Of a DNA stretch of 64,000 nucleotides, positions 34,701 through 43,200 are shown piece by piece. The position numbers and the translations under genes are program-made. Position 1 is the stretch's first letter; every line of letters begins with the position of its first letter. The stretch is taken from assembly GCF_037975245.1 (NCBI RefSeq), contig NC_092579.1, positions 3,126,001-3,190,000 on the forward strand, given 5' to 3'. This DNA is from Apostichopus japonicus (Eukaryota > Echinodermata > Holothuroidea > Aspidochirotida > Stichopodidae). The notes beneath the pieces are model-generated. The model ran no database searches. It was not told where the DNA came from and was given only the letters and a program-made list of their open reading frames with translations.

Positions 34701-37146
34701 TTCACGATTTGACCTCCGATGACCTCAAATGACCTCTGACCTCTACCAAAAACAATAGGCTTCTTTAACTCAATGTGGTGCTTCTACACACTAAATAAGA
34801 GGTCTGCCCAAGCTTCCACCTATTGAGATACCATGATTACAAGGTGTTCACAATTTGACCCCTGGTGACCTCAAATGACTTTTGCCCTCCACAAAAACAA
34901 TAGGCTTCCTTTATACAATGTGGTACTCCTACACATTAAATATGAGGTCTGTCTGCCCATGATTCCCTTCTTGCGATATCGTGTTTATGAGGTTTTAACA
35001 TTTTGACCCCTGGTGACCATTGACCTCCACCAAAAACAGTAGACTTCTTGTACTTAATGTGGTACTTCTACACACTAAATATGAAGTCTGCCCATACTTG
35101 CCATCTTGAGATATCGTGTTTACAAGGTTTTCACAATTTGACCCCTGGTGACCCCAAATGACCTTTGACCTCCACCATTAACAATAGTCTCCTTGTACTC
35201 AATGTGGTACTTCTACACAATAAATATGAAATTGGTCTGACCTTCCCTTTGGAGATATCATGTTACAAGCTGGGCATCACAAACGCACTCAAACACAGCT
35301 CTACACATACTGTACACACATATATACACACACACGCCATCATGAATGCATACAGTACAGTAGGTTACGATTATCATCAAAACCAATAACAATAATAATA
35401 ATGGACACTTTGTATAGCGCCGGTATCCACCCGAAGGTGCTCATGTCGCATAAATGTTACCAATTGTTTTAAGCTACTGTATTTAGGTGGATTGGAGTGC
35501 ATACGATGAGGGGTACAGGGAGGGGGGGGGTGGAAGACAAAGGAATGAGGGTATTGGGTCCAAACTAAATTTTGTAATCAATATGGGTAAGAATACAACC
35601 ATTTCTAACTACATGTAATCCCTAGACAAGTCTACATTAACTGCCTTAAGAAGCAGGAATCGTCTCTCAGATTGACTCAACTTCAAGACACACACAAACA
35701 AGCAAACTGTACTGTTTATGTACATACAACGATGAAGAACAGAAGAAAACAGAACTACAGAAACATAACTGTATTCCAGTGTCAGAAACTGTGCAAAAGT
35801 TTATTTGAGACATCGCGGAGAATACTGCACAATGTGTTGCTTTGGTGTACATGTTAAACTTATAGCTCTATAGGCAGCCTCCACAGAAATAGAAGGGAAA
35901 GTATAAAGTGTTGGACATCACAAACCCAGATGTTTGTGACTTAAAATGTAGCCCTTGTTTTGAAGAAGATCTCACATTTACAAATCAATGTATCCTTGAG
36001 TCCTTGCCCATCCTCCTCCCCCTCCCCTTCCTTTCCTCTCCATGTCATGTACCTCTGCCTGAGAGAAACAACACTTACCCTAAAGTCAATACCAACTGTA
36101 GAAATGAAGCTACCAGATAAGAATGCTCCATCTTTAAATCTGACTAGAAGGCAAGTCTTACCAACCCCTGAGTCTCCAATCAACATCACCTGTGTAACAA
36201 TAAAGAAAATGAACAATTTCTTTAGGCAAATAATTGAACACCAGATGTTTGCCAACTTATTGAGTGCATTATTATTATCATCATTTTTTTCATATTAAAC
36301 GAACATATATACAGTAGGCTACTGTCACAAGATAAGTTGTAAGAAAATTTACATGTATACTGACTTTACATGTACATGTATTACTATTAGGCTAAAATTA
36401 CTCAATTATGATTTCTGTTGTTACAAACAAAAGAAGAGACAAATGAATGAAGAGGGTCCTGATTAAAACCTAAATTTATATAAAGTACTTCCGTTAACCC
36501 TATCCAAACTTGTTTCATCAACCCCTTCCAATCCACTCCAAAATTAATAACTTCTTGTCATATCTACAGTACATGACTACTGGTAACAATTTTAGTAATT
36601 AAAAGAAGAATCACCAAATACCACCTGCAAGTCAAGGCTTTTCTGTGGTTGATTGAAACATTATGTTTTCAACTAATATTTCCCTACTTGCAATGCAGTT
36701 CAGCTAACCTAGTACTGGTACTACTTACCTAGCCTAGTAGTACTAGGCCTAGTAATAGTATTTAGGCCCTAGACCTAAGTTATTGTACTTAAAAACTATG
36801 GAATGTGCAATGCAACCTCCTAATCCTACTTATTGTCATTTTAGGCTAGGTGATCTTTGCTACAGGTGCAAAACTCTAACCAATATAGACTAGAGGCCTA
36901 GCAGAGCATGTTTTTCCACGCCAGGTACGAACTTTATTTGACCAAATGTTGACCGACAGTTGTTTCTGCTAGCTGGGGTTTGGTGTACAGCTGTCGCGGC
37001 TAGGCGCATATTCCCAGGTATGCCTCGAAGTTCAAGCTAGTTGTAGTTCGACCAAACCAAAGGTTTCTTACCTTACATGCGAAATCATAAAACTCTCCCG
37101 TCACTGACGTTGATCTCACTACACCATTGCTATTAGTTAATGCCAT
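13587..37146 (-). CDS. RAB26: Rab GTPase, RAB26-like, N-terminal half (exons 1-4)
   Basis: Four exons read right to left: 37146-37072, 36189-36079, 34270-34229 and 13706-13587. All join in phase 0 with GT/AG introns, giving residues 1-116. Visible GTPase motifs are the P-loop GDSGVGKT (residues 30-37), switch I with '[10 protein letters not shown]' (53-62), and WDTAGQE (78-84). The stretches '[17 protein letters not shown]' and 'DAHALLLL' favour RAB26 over its sister RAB37. The start Met of 'MALTNSNG' sits in a good context (A at -3, G at +4); an in-frame Met 14 codons upstream is the alternative. Rab26 proteins act on secretory and synaptic vesicles and in vesicle-directed autophagy (family knowledge). 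The NKxD and SAK motifs and the C-terminal cysteines are not in the window. Most likely they continue beyond base 1, because the last exon ends in an intact donor. Confidence 0.88.
14225..14471. repeat. Minisatellite with 114-bp unit, left part of an interrupted array
   Basis: Units contain 'CTGTCTATACTAGTACTACT', 'CATGTCTCCACTAGTACTG' and 'CTCAACTACTGTAGTAATAT'. The array stops abruptly at 14471, where a transposon begins, and resumes at 16288 in the same phase of the unit. Confidence 0.93.
14623..15266. mobile_element. Second hAT-type element (644 bp) nested inside the first
   Basis: Ends are perfect inverted repeats: CAAGGGCGGCGGAA on the left, and TTCCGCCGCCCTTG on the right. The flanking octamer ATTATATT is identical at 14615-14622 and 15267-15274. 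Both ends continue into G or C runs beside 'GGGGGCACGTGCCCC'-like sequence. No transposase is recognisable inside; the short open frames there are not similar to any domain that I know. Confidence 0.92.
15665..16253 (+). repeat. Internal tandem duplications within the outer hAT element
   Basis: The segment 'CACATGGTAGCCTAACACCA' to 'CTTTCGTTATTGCTGTTA' occurs four times. A nearly complete copy of the right end ('AATAAATTAGGAACCGGGTA', 'GCGTCGGGCGGGTACC') appears at 16036-16086, before the true end at 16287. Confidence 0.85.
16288..16900. repeat. Minisatellite with 114-bp unit, right part of the interrupted array
   Basis: About five units of the same family as 14225-14471. The landmark 'TATGTGATAGTACTTGTAAA' repeats every 113-114 bp. 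The last units lose part of the unit and pick up 'CATGTATTAGTAAACATGTC'. Confidence 0.92.
16901..18115. other. Intron sequence, no gene recognised
   Basis: Part of Rab intron 3. It contains a C/T-rich tract at 17520-17582 and a TATA microsatellite near 17970. No exon or RNA gene seen. Confidence 0.5.
18120..18215 (+). mobile_element. 3' tail of an L2/CR1-type retroelement (LINE or SINE)
   Basis: 'CTGTAAAGCGCCTCAGAGCA', then 'GGCGCTATAGAAATTTTG' and 'GATAATAATAA'. It shares the paired GCGC signature and triplet tail of the LINE at the window start but is only a 5'-truncated end. Confidence 0.7.
18388..18427 (+). other. Hammerhead-like motif, Penelope-like element remnant (copy 2)
   Basis: Outer arms GCCT (18388-18391) and AGGC (18424-18427) are complementary and would form stem I. 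Between them are 'AGAAGATCC', loop TGCTA, 'GGATC' and 'GAACGTC'. The GAAA box is altered here. Confidence 0.42.
18428..22325. other. Intron sequence, no gene recognised
   Basis: Part of Rab intron 3. A copy of the small interspersed repeat family lies at about 21850-21915 ('GGTTGTGAGTAGACAGGTAA') after a C-rich run at 21785-21812. No exon seen. Confidence 0.45.
22330..23535. repeat. Minisatellite, 78-bp unit, about 15 copies
   Basis: Units run 'TTACTTCCTGTACTCCTATT', 'GAAATGAGTATGACTATTAA', 'TACATGGCTGTAGGAACATG', 'TACATAATTAAAAGTG'. The spacing of the 'ACATGGCTGT' landmark is 78 bp. Because 78 is a multiple of three, long minus-strand open frames appear, but they are repeat artefacts. Confidence 0.95.
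23540..24155. repeat. Minisatellite, about 52-bp unit, about 12 copies
   Basis: Units contain 'GAGGACAAACTACAAGTCTA' and 'GGTTATGAGTACATAATGAT'. It directly abuts the 78-bp array, and the join shows a mixed unit ('GAGTACATGAATGAGTACAA'). Confidence 0.93.
24156..25001. other. Intron sequence, no gene recognised
   Basis: Part of Rab intron 3. A GA microsatellite lies at 24821-24850. Nothing else stands out. Confidence 0.45.
25002..25040 (-). other. Hammerhead-like motif, Penelope-like element remnant (copy 3)
   Basis: On the minus strand: GCCT, 'TTGAAGAAGATCC', loop TGCTA, 'GGATCGAAATGTC', AGGC. Stem I (GCCT/AGGC), the five-base-pair hairpin GATCC/GGATC and the GAAA box are all present. It is followed by 'CAACTTACTGTACC'. 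This is the best-preserved of the three copies. Confidence 0.45.
25041..28851. other. Intron sequence, no gene recognised
   Basis: Part of Rab intron 3. It has a short 'TGAATGCATATGCA' array at 25135-25200 and a 'GACATTCACTAAA' array at 25848-25900. Open frames such as 26304-26753 lack any recognisable domain. Confidence 0.45.
28852..29093. mobile_element. Probable hAT-like MITE, 242 bp
   Basis: The left end CAGTGTTGTAGCTACG and the right end, read in reverse, CAGGGTTGTAGCTAGG form a good inverted repeat. The flanking octamers are CATGTACA (28844-28851) and CATGTGTA (29094-29101), matching at 6 of 8, so an old insertion is likely. The interior has several CCGGT/ACCGG boxes. Confidence 0.65.
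29094..30195. other. Intron sequence, no gene recognised
   Basis: Part of Rab intron 3. No exon, RNA gene or repeat end stands out. Confidence 0.4.
30200..31090. repeat. Irregular tandem repeat around 'ATCCACCTTAGATG'
   Basis: At least eight copies of 'GAGATATCCACCTTAGATGA', often followed by 'GTAGAAATGAACCTCA' and a variable spacer. About 330 bp of unrelated sequence (30395-30730) interrupts it. Confidence 0.8.
31091..33000. other. Intron sequence, no gene recognised
   Basis: Part of Rab intron 3, AT-rich. No exon seen. Confidence 0.4.
33003..33145. repeat. Three tandem copies of about 47-55 bp
   Basis: 'CATTATTCATGTTTTACTTT', 'CTTATTCATGTTTTACTTTG' and a third copy, separated by T-rich spacers with 'TTTAACCTC'. 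Confidence 0.85.
33555..33747 (+). mobile_element. 5'-truncated LINE 3' end (ORF2 terminus plus tail)
   Basis: The start can be read as LINE C-terminus ('[12 protein letters not shown]' in frame, resembling the 'FKxxLKTHLF' end of L2/CR1 ORF2). It is followed by 'TTTGTAAAGCGCTTTGAAAC', 'AAGCGCTATATAAATG' and an (ATT)n tail. It ends 480 bp before Rab exon 3 on the opposite strand. Confidence 0.8.
34229..34270 (-). CDS. RAB26: RAB26-like exon 3 (residues 63-76)
   Basis: A 42-bp micro-exon encoding '[14 protein letters not shown]', the beta2-beta3 hairpin. Acceptor CAACAG|AAC, donor CAG|GTATTG. It links exactly in frame between the switch I and WDTAGQ exons. Confidence 0.93.
34690..35265. repeat. 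Minisatellite, 135-148-bp unit, four copies, rich in TGACCT half-sites
   Basis: Each unit has 'CAATTTGACCCCTGGTGACC', 'CAAATGACCTTTGACCTCCA', 'ACAATAGGCTTCTTGTACTC' and 'AATGTGGTACTTCTACACAC'. It lies in Rab intron 2, between exons 2 and 3. Nuclear-receptor type direct repeats (TGACCT, one base, TGACCT) are present at 34730-34742 and 35159-35171, and a one-mismatch version at 35014-35026. Confidence 0.93.
35383..35450 (-). mobile_element. 3' tail of a retroelement, minus orientation
   Basis: On the minus strand: 'GGTGGATACCGGCGCTATAC', 'AAAGTGTCCATTATTATTAT', 'TGTTATTGG'. It has the GGCGCTATA plus (ATT)n signature of the other tails, with a different body. Confidence 0.6.
36079..36189 (-). 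CDS. RAB26: RAB26-like exon 2 (residues 26-62), P-loop and switch I
   Basis: Acceptor ACACAG|GTG and donor AGG|GTAAGT bound 37 codons from 'VMLIGDSG' to 'GIDFR'. This is the nucleotide-binding core and is highly conserved. Confidence 0.95.
37072..37146 (-). CDS. RAB26: RAB26-like exon 1 (residues 1-25)
   Basis: Encodes the variable N-terminus through 'YDFACK', the strand leading into the P-loop. The donor is AAG|GTAAGA. Confidence 0.85.
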
Positions 37147-37776
37147 TTTTAAGGATCCATGAAGAACCAGTAGTACTTTATATTCCAATTATTAATCCCT
37201 GATAAGACTGAAAAACATGAATTCCCTCAGACTATTATAATCATTTTGAGGAATAGAAGTCTGTAGTAGATATACAGGAGTCAGGATTGATCTAACAGTA
37301 CGGTTTGTATTGCCGACGTATGTAGGAAACGTACAGATGAAAAGCATGTGGCGGACGAAACATATTGTGTGAAAACAACTCAAGGCCGCTAAGTATACAA
37401 AAATACAGTACGTACACAGTGTACACAAAAAGTGATGGCGCGCCAACCTTGCCAAAAGGCAGAGAATTATAGAAATCTAAATAAAACATCATCTGAAAAT
37501 GTGATGGATGCAGACGTTTAAAATTTACATTGTGAAATCACCACGGTGCCCTGACCTGCGGCAAACTAACGTAAATCTTAAAAGTTACTTCATAAATATT
37601 AGAAGAATTTGATGGGAATAGCATATTAAAATATGTTAAATGATGGCAATAATGAAAATCCACCAAACAGCTAAAAAGGAAGAGAAGCTAGCCCAGTCAT
37701 CATACGGATAGAATAAATAATGAGTTAGTGATTTGGGCATTTTTGAGGTTTTTTGAGGTAAGCAGATAGTGTTCTT
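37147..37776 (-). promoter_or_regulatory. Presumed 5' flank / promoter of the RAB26-like gene
   Basis: The region immediately upstream of the Rab start codon. I see no clear TATA box or initiator, and no upstream exon can be proven. A transposon begins at 37777, so the unique-sequence flank is only about 630 bp. Confidence 0.3.
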
Positions 37777-38802
37777 CACTGGCGGATCCAGGGCCTTTGT
37801 TTGGGAGGGGCCAAAGTGGCATTAGAGTGATATGGGGGAGGTGTCTAAGGGGAGGGGGCCCCCTCCCCTTTGAAAAATTTTCTATTGCTGAATGCCCTCA
37901 GATGCAATTTGGTGCGACAAAAGTGTACAATGGTGATGTTAATTTACTTCTAAAAAAAATGTTTCCCAGGTGTAATTTTCTAAAATATTTATAAAACAAA
38001 GTTGGGATCATCTTTCTCAAGAAATTTTATTTCTCATAAGTTATAAACTTCTTACAACCAGCCTGTAACTGCAAAATGGTGCTAAACTGTAAATCCTCAT
38101 GCTCATACATTTACATAGCTCCCAACTCTTTAGAAGGCAAATGCTGGTCCATGCCACGAATCGCCGTCCTGGGGGAGGGGTATAAGGGGAGGGGGGTCCC
38201 CCTCTTCTTTTGATTCTTTTTGGAATCCTGGTGATGCCTACATGTAAAATGGTGGCACTTAGAAAGGCTTTTGTCACCCAAAATTTTCTGAGAAATATGC
38301 ATTTTTTTGTGTGTAACATCAATAAATTGAATAGTAGGTGATAATTCATTCTTTGCCGTGGCATGAAAATGTTCGCTGCTCGCCCCAATGAAAAGAAATG
38401 TAGGCTAATTTGAGGTTCAAATGATGCTGTAAAGGAGGTTTTATACTCTATTATGCTAAATGCTAAGGACATGATGGTTGCTAAGTCAAAATTTGATGCA
38501 AATTTTTTTTATGTATACTTGACAATTACAATGCGGTTTTTTTGGACGCTTGTGCGGGTCAGCGGGTTTGGGTGTTAGAATGCCGGTCTAATTCCCGCGA
38601 ATTGCGGGTCAGTTGGGAGCTCTGCATTTAATTTTAAACCAGAAAACGAAAAGGTTTAGACTAGTCTACCACTGCTATTCCTTTCGATTTTTTAATTTCC
38701 AATCATATATGATTTAGCGGATGTTCGGAAACACTTTTTGGCTCACCTTTGCCAGGGGGGCCATGGCCCCCTTGGCCCCCCCCCCCATTGGATCCGCAAG
38801 TG
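37777..38802. mobile_element. Non-autonomous hAT-type element, 1026 bp, with perfect 8-bp target duplication
   Basis: The left end is CACTGGCGGATCCAGGG and the right end, read in reverse, CACTTGCGGATCCA. The flanking octamer GTGTTCTT is identical at 37769-37776 and 38803-38810. An internal module with 'GGGGAGGGGTATAAGGGGAG' at about 38170 repeats the G/C-rich block near 37830-37880. No transposase frame is seen. It inserts about 630 bp upstream of the RAB26-like start codon. Confidence 0.92.
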
Positions 38803-38810
38803 GTGTTCTT

Positions 38811-40147
38811 GAAATTAAGTAAATGTCTTCTTCTGTCGGATCACTCGAGCTGTGTATAATAAAACTGAGCAAATGCCTGAATCCAACCCTATGTGGAATT
38901 GTTCCCTGTTTTCACTGAATTCGTTCATTTTGTTTCTCTTTACCTCTCGTTTTCTGTAACAATGAAGTGTTCAAATTTGAAGACTTGTAGCAAGTTTGTT
39001 ATTCCTGCTTCAATAGGAGGTCCTTCACCCAGAATAATACACTGGTATGGTGTATTTAAGAAATCAGCAGAATCATGCACTCGCCCGGGTCGGCTACCTC
39101 AAGTTCCAATTACTACTACATCAAAGAAAATACATAAGTCAGAATTTTGATGTCCGAATAGTCCCTCTATGGAGTATGAAGAGTTGAACAAATCTAGATT
39201 TCACATGACAGAAAGACTGTTTACTGAATGTATGATCCCATAAATTTCTTTGTTTAAGGCTGCCTTTCCATACATATTCGATCGTTGCTAGCTGAGTAGT
39301 TGATGCCATGCAATTATATCAGTCTTGATGAAATTGCTTTCCATCAAGAGATTTAATTTTGAACACAAAATATAAACTGTCAGAGATAAATCATCTGCTA
39401 ATTAAAATTCATTTAGTAAGAAAACATGAAGGACAGTCCTTTATTGGTCTGGTAAATTTACCACAAAGTGTGACGAAAGAATTTGTATTTCTCTGTTAGT
39501 AAATTATTCGCGTTGTGTAAAGGAAAGTAGGTAAACTTGATAACAACTTAAAAACGACACCCAAAATCTGCTGCTGCCACCGTACCGGAGGGAAGGGGGG
39601 GGGTCCTTTATTCATTTTACTTAATTCAACTTATCAAGGAACTATTACCAAAGGTTTGTTTTACCATGATTCTTGACAAACTTTTGGAAAACCAGAATGA
39701 CAAATGCCAGTGAGGATGAATGGTGCGTTTTCACATCAGTTTATTCACTATCATCACATGGATGGGGTTTCAAATGAGCTATATGTTGGCTTCCTAACCC
39801 TTGGGGATTACTGACCGAACTATGCATGCTTCTGTACATGTACAAATGTAGCATGAGCAGGAAGCTGCTCCCGGTTGTTTACTTTTCCAGAAATATGTGA
39901 AAGGGAGGATGCATTTACTCATTTCTCAATTCCCTGACATGCTGTGAGTATATACAAGTGAGGACGTTGTTGGTTAGGAATTCTAATGCACTGTGGTATA
40001 AAATTTAAATGTGGGGGCCAACCCCTTTCTTGTCAGAGCCGTATATTGAGATATACGGCTCTGTTTCTTGTGACCAAGCAACCTGTGTTACAAGAAGTCT
40101 CCTGAATGAGGGCGCTTTCTCTTCCAATCGTAAATTCACTAGTCATC
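38811..40147 (+). promoter_or_regulatory. Intergenic region and presumed PSMD12 promoter
   Basis: Between the hAT element and the PSMD12 start codon. 'GGTATAAAATTT' near 39993 is TATA-like, about 150 bp before the ATG, but proteasome genes are usually TATA-less, so I do not rely on it. A G run occurs at 39592-39603. No other gene seen. Confidence 0.3.
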
Positions 40148-40246
40148 ATGGCGGACACACAAGACGATGGGCGACTTCAGAAAATGGAAGTGGATTATTC
40201 AGAAACCGTCGATAGGCGGGTTCCAGAATGCGAAGCTTTAGTGAAG
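40148..40246 (+). CDS. PSMD12: PSMD12 exon 1 (residues 1-33)
   Basis: Starts in 'ATCATGGCGGAC' (A at -3, G at +4), encoding '[19 protein letters not shown]'. Donor AAG|GTAAAT. Human PSMD12 also starts MAD and has the KMEVDYS motif. Confidence 0.95.
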
Positions 40247-43200
40247 GTAAATTTATCTTTTTTTAAAATTGTTTTTGGTAACTAAATGAATAGAGTTAAC
40301 AGTTGTAGTCCCAATTTGCTCACCCAGTCTAAGTCAGTACATGTGCAATCACTGTTTAGGCTACCCAGCCTAAGTAAGGTTAGGCCTAGTTCCACGAAAC
40401 TATTGTTCCTTTATCATCGCTACCAACACCAAAAGAACCAGCAACAGTACGAACTGTTAGGCATAGATTGCATATCAATGCATTACTTTAGGCTACACAA
40501 ATGAAATCCTAGCATTGTGGGAATTGTTAGGTAATAGCCGTTAAAGGTATTGAGACTGGTGGTAGTGAAAAAGGGCTAGGCCGAGGCGCAGGTTACAACT
40601 TAATAATGCAATTGAATGTGCAGTCTATCATCAAGTGCTGTGGTATTGGTAACTCCCCTGATTAGTAGTACTTTAGGGCTATTTAGAAGTAAGAATGAAA
40701 ATTCTTTCTAAACTTGGCCAATAGCACTAAAACAACTAGCTTTCTGGTGTTTTTATGGGTACAATTATAGAATACAGGGCCATTCATTAACTCTTCCCAG
40801 CATCCGGATGCGCGGATGCGCGGTGTGTCTGTACATGTCCGTACACGTATGACGCCCTCTAAAATTCTATCACGTATTTCATTTTGACTCCGCATCCGCG
40901 CATCCACCCCGGGAGTACTAGGAATGGACTTAAATAATTTTCGAAAGTTTCCCCATATACCATCATGTATTTCATTTTGACTCCCTCTAATTTCCATCAC
41001 GTATTTCATTTTGACTCCGCATCCGCGCATCCGCGCATCCACCCCGGGAGTACTAGGAATGGACTTAAATAATTTTCGAAAGTTTCCCCATATACCATCA
41101 TGTATTTCATTTTGACTCCCTCTAATTTCCATCACGTATTTCATTTTGACTCCGCATCCGCGCATCCGCGCATCCACCCCGGGAGTACTAGGAATGGACT
41201 TATATAATTTTCGAAAAAGTTTCGACATATACCATCACGTATTTCCAATACTGAAAGTCCCGTATGTACGAAGATATTCCACATCAATAGTGTGTCGTTC
41301 TTAAAAGGCATCCGTACATGTGTGACGCCCTCTAAAATTCCACCACAGAAGTACTAGCAAAGGACTTAGGAAATTTTTGACTCCGCATCCACGCATCCGC
41401 GCATCCACTCAAAAAGAAAGAACTGGGACTTTGACATATTTTACTCACATACGTACTGGGGTGAGACTGAGCATCCGCGCATCCGGATGCTCAGATAGTA
41501 TCATCGAGTGGCCCTGTATTCTATAATTACTCCTTTTTATGAATGTGAGATGCAGTATGCCAAGGCTATGACATTTTTGGCATTGCTGTGTTAAATTTTC
41601 AACCAAACTAAATGAATGTACTACTAGTAGGCTACTAGCCTAGCAACTTTTTTCTTTTGGAAAATGAATATGTTATGGTTCCTTAATTTCTGTATAGGCC
41701 CATTAACGTGCTAAAATTGCTAGAAGTTTTCGAAAAGTACTTTCCTGGAGGTATTTACTCTCCGAATTGTTCTAAGACATTCTTTATGAACACACAAAAT
41801 GACTGCATAGTCCCAGTGAGGTAAATATTCCTCCAGGGTGGTACTAAAACAGTTAAAGAATTTGACCAAAAGTGACCATATTTTGAAAATCTGGCATAAT
41901 TAGGATCAATACAGCATACCTATAATTGTATTTGACTGAAACTCCTCCAACCCTTCCTTGCCACCTAATGATTTTAAACTTAAGTGTATCAACATGTTAG
42001 CTAATCATCATTTTTGTTGAATTTTTAAATTGCCAGGATGGAAAACTTTCGGAAGCTGTGGAAAGCTTATTATCATTGGAAAAACAAACAAGAATGGTAA
42101 GTATAAAGTGCATGTAAAGGTAAATACACCTTCAGATTTTCAATGAAATTCTGATTGATGTGACCTGAAGTTTCGTAAAATTTGACAAATTTATGCACTT
42201 TTATGTAAGCAATGGCAATTCTTCCTGCATCTGATGTGATCTTCCTCGCGTCAACATGTAACGTTGCATGTGTGGAGCTGCAAGGAAACAAAATTGATGA
42301 TATTTGCTTCCCTATATATTCCTGAAATAAAATGTTGCATGGATGTTGTTGATTTTTTTTATTGTCTTAACAGGCTGCAGATATGCAATCTACTGCCCGA
42401 GTGCTGGTTGCGATTGTACGATTATGCTTTGAAGTTAAAAACTGGGAAGCCCTGAATGAAAACATCCTTGTACTGTCAAAGAGAAGGAGCCAGTTGAAAC
42501 AGGTATGAGTCAAAACTGATATCACAGACAAAAAGAGAATTTAACCAATGGTTGCAAAAGTACTGATATTAAAGAATACCACCCCCTAGCCCTCCCTTCT
42601 TAACTACTGTATTTACCAGATTTCTGCTGTCTATCAAATTTCGAACTCACTGACTGAAAACTACCCGAGAGAGTTCATATTTATTGATTTACATTAATGG
42701 CAACATCACAAAGACTACAGTATTTAACACCTCATTTCAATGTTATTTACTAACTTGACTAGTCAAGTTTTATTCCAGATACGTGGAAGTAAATTCCAGA
42801 AATAGGTTCATCAAAGAGCGAAGACATTTTGGCAAGATTAAGATTCAAGTCTGTGACCTGAGGATTACATTGTTGATTTACTTTGAAAGGAAATGTCTGA
42901 AGATTTCTGATTGCCTTTTGTATCATGTAGTTTTTCCCATAATCTGGTGAAAAAAATGGTTGAGTGTCAATATTTTAGGATCAATTACTTCCTATTTACT
43001 GTTCACTTGGCAACAAAGTCTTCAGACATTATTTAAGTGTGATCAGTTGTAATTTCACATTGTAGCGTTAGGGTTAATGATATCAGGCAAAGAAAGGATT
43101 TGTCAAGATTTAAAATGTTTAAAATGTTTTTTTTTTTAAATGCAGGCTGTACAGAAGATGGTACAAGAAGCATACACGTACTTGGACAAGACACCAGATC

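Noticed and set aside
37147-40147. Bidirectional promoter between the Rab gene and PSMD12
   Set aside because: The start codons are 3.0 kb apart with a 1-kb transposon between them, well over the usual 1-kb limit, and no shared CpG-rich core is visible.
40683-41228. 181-codon minus-strand frame
   Set aside because: It is the 135-bp tandem unit of the inverted-repeat element (45 codons per unit); no codon-level conservation is visible.
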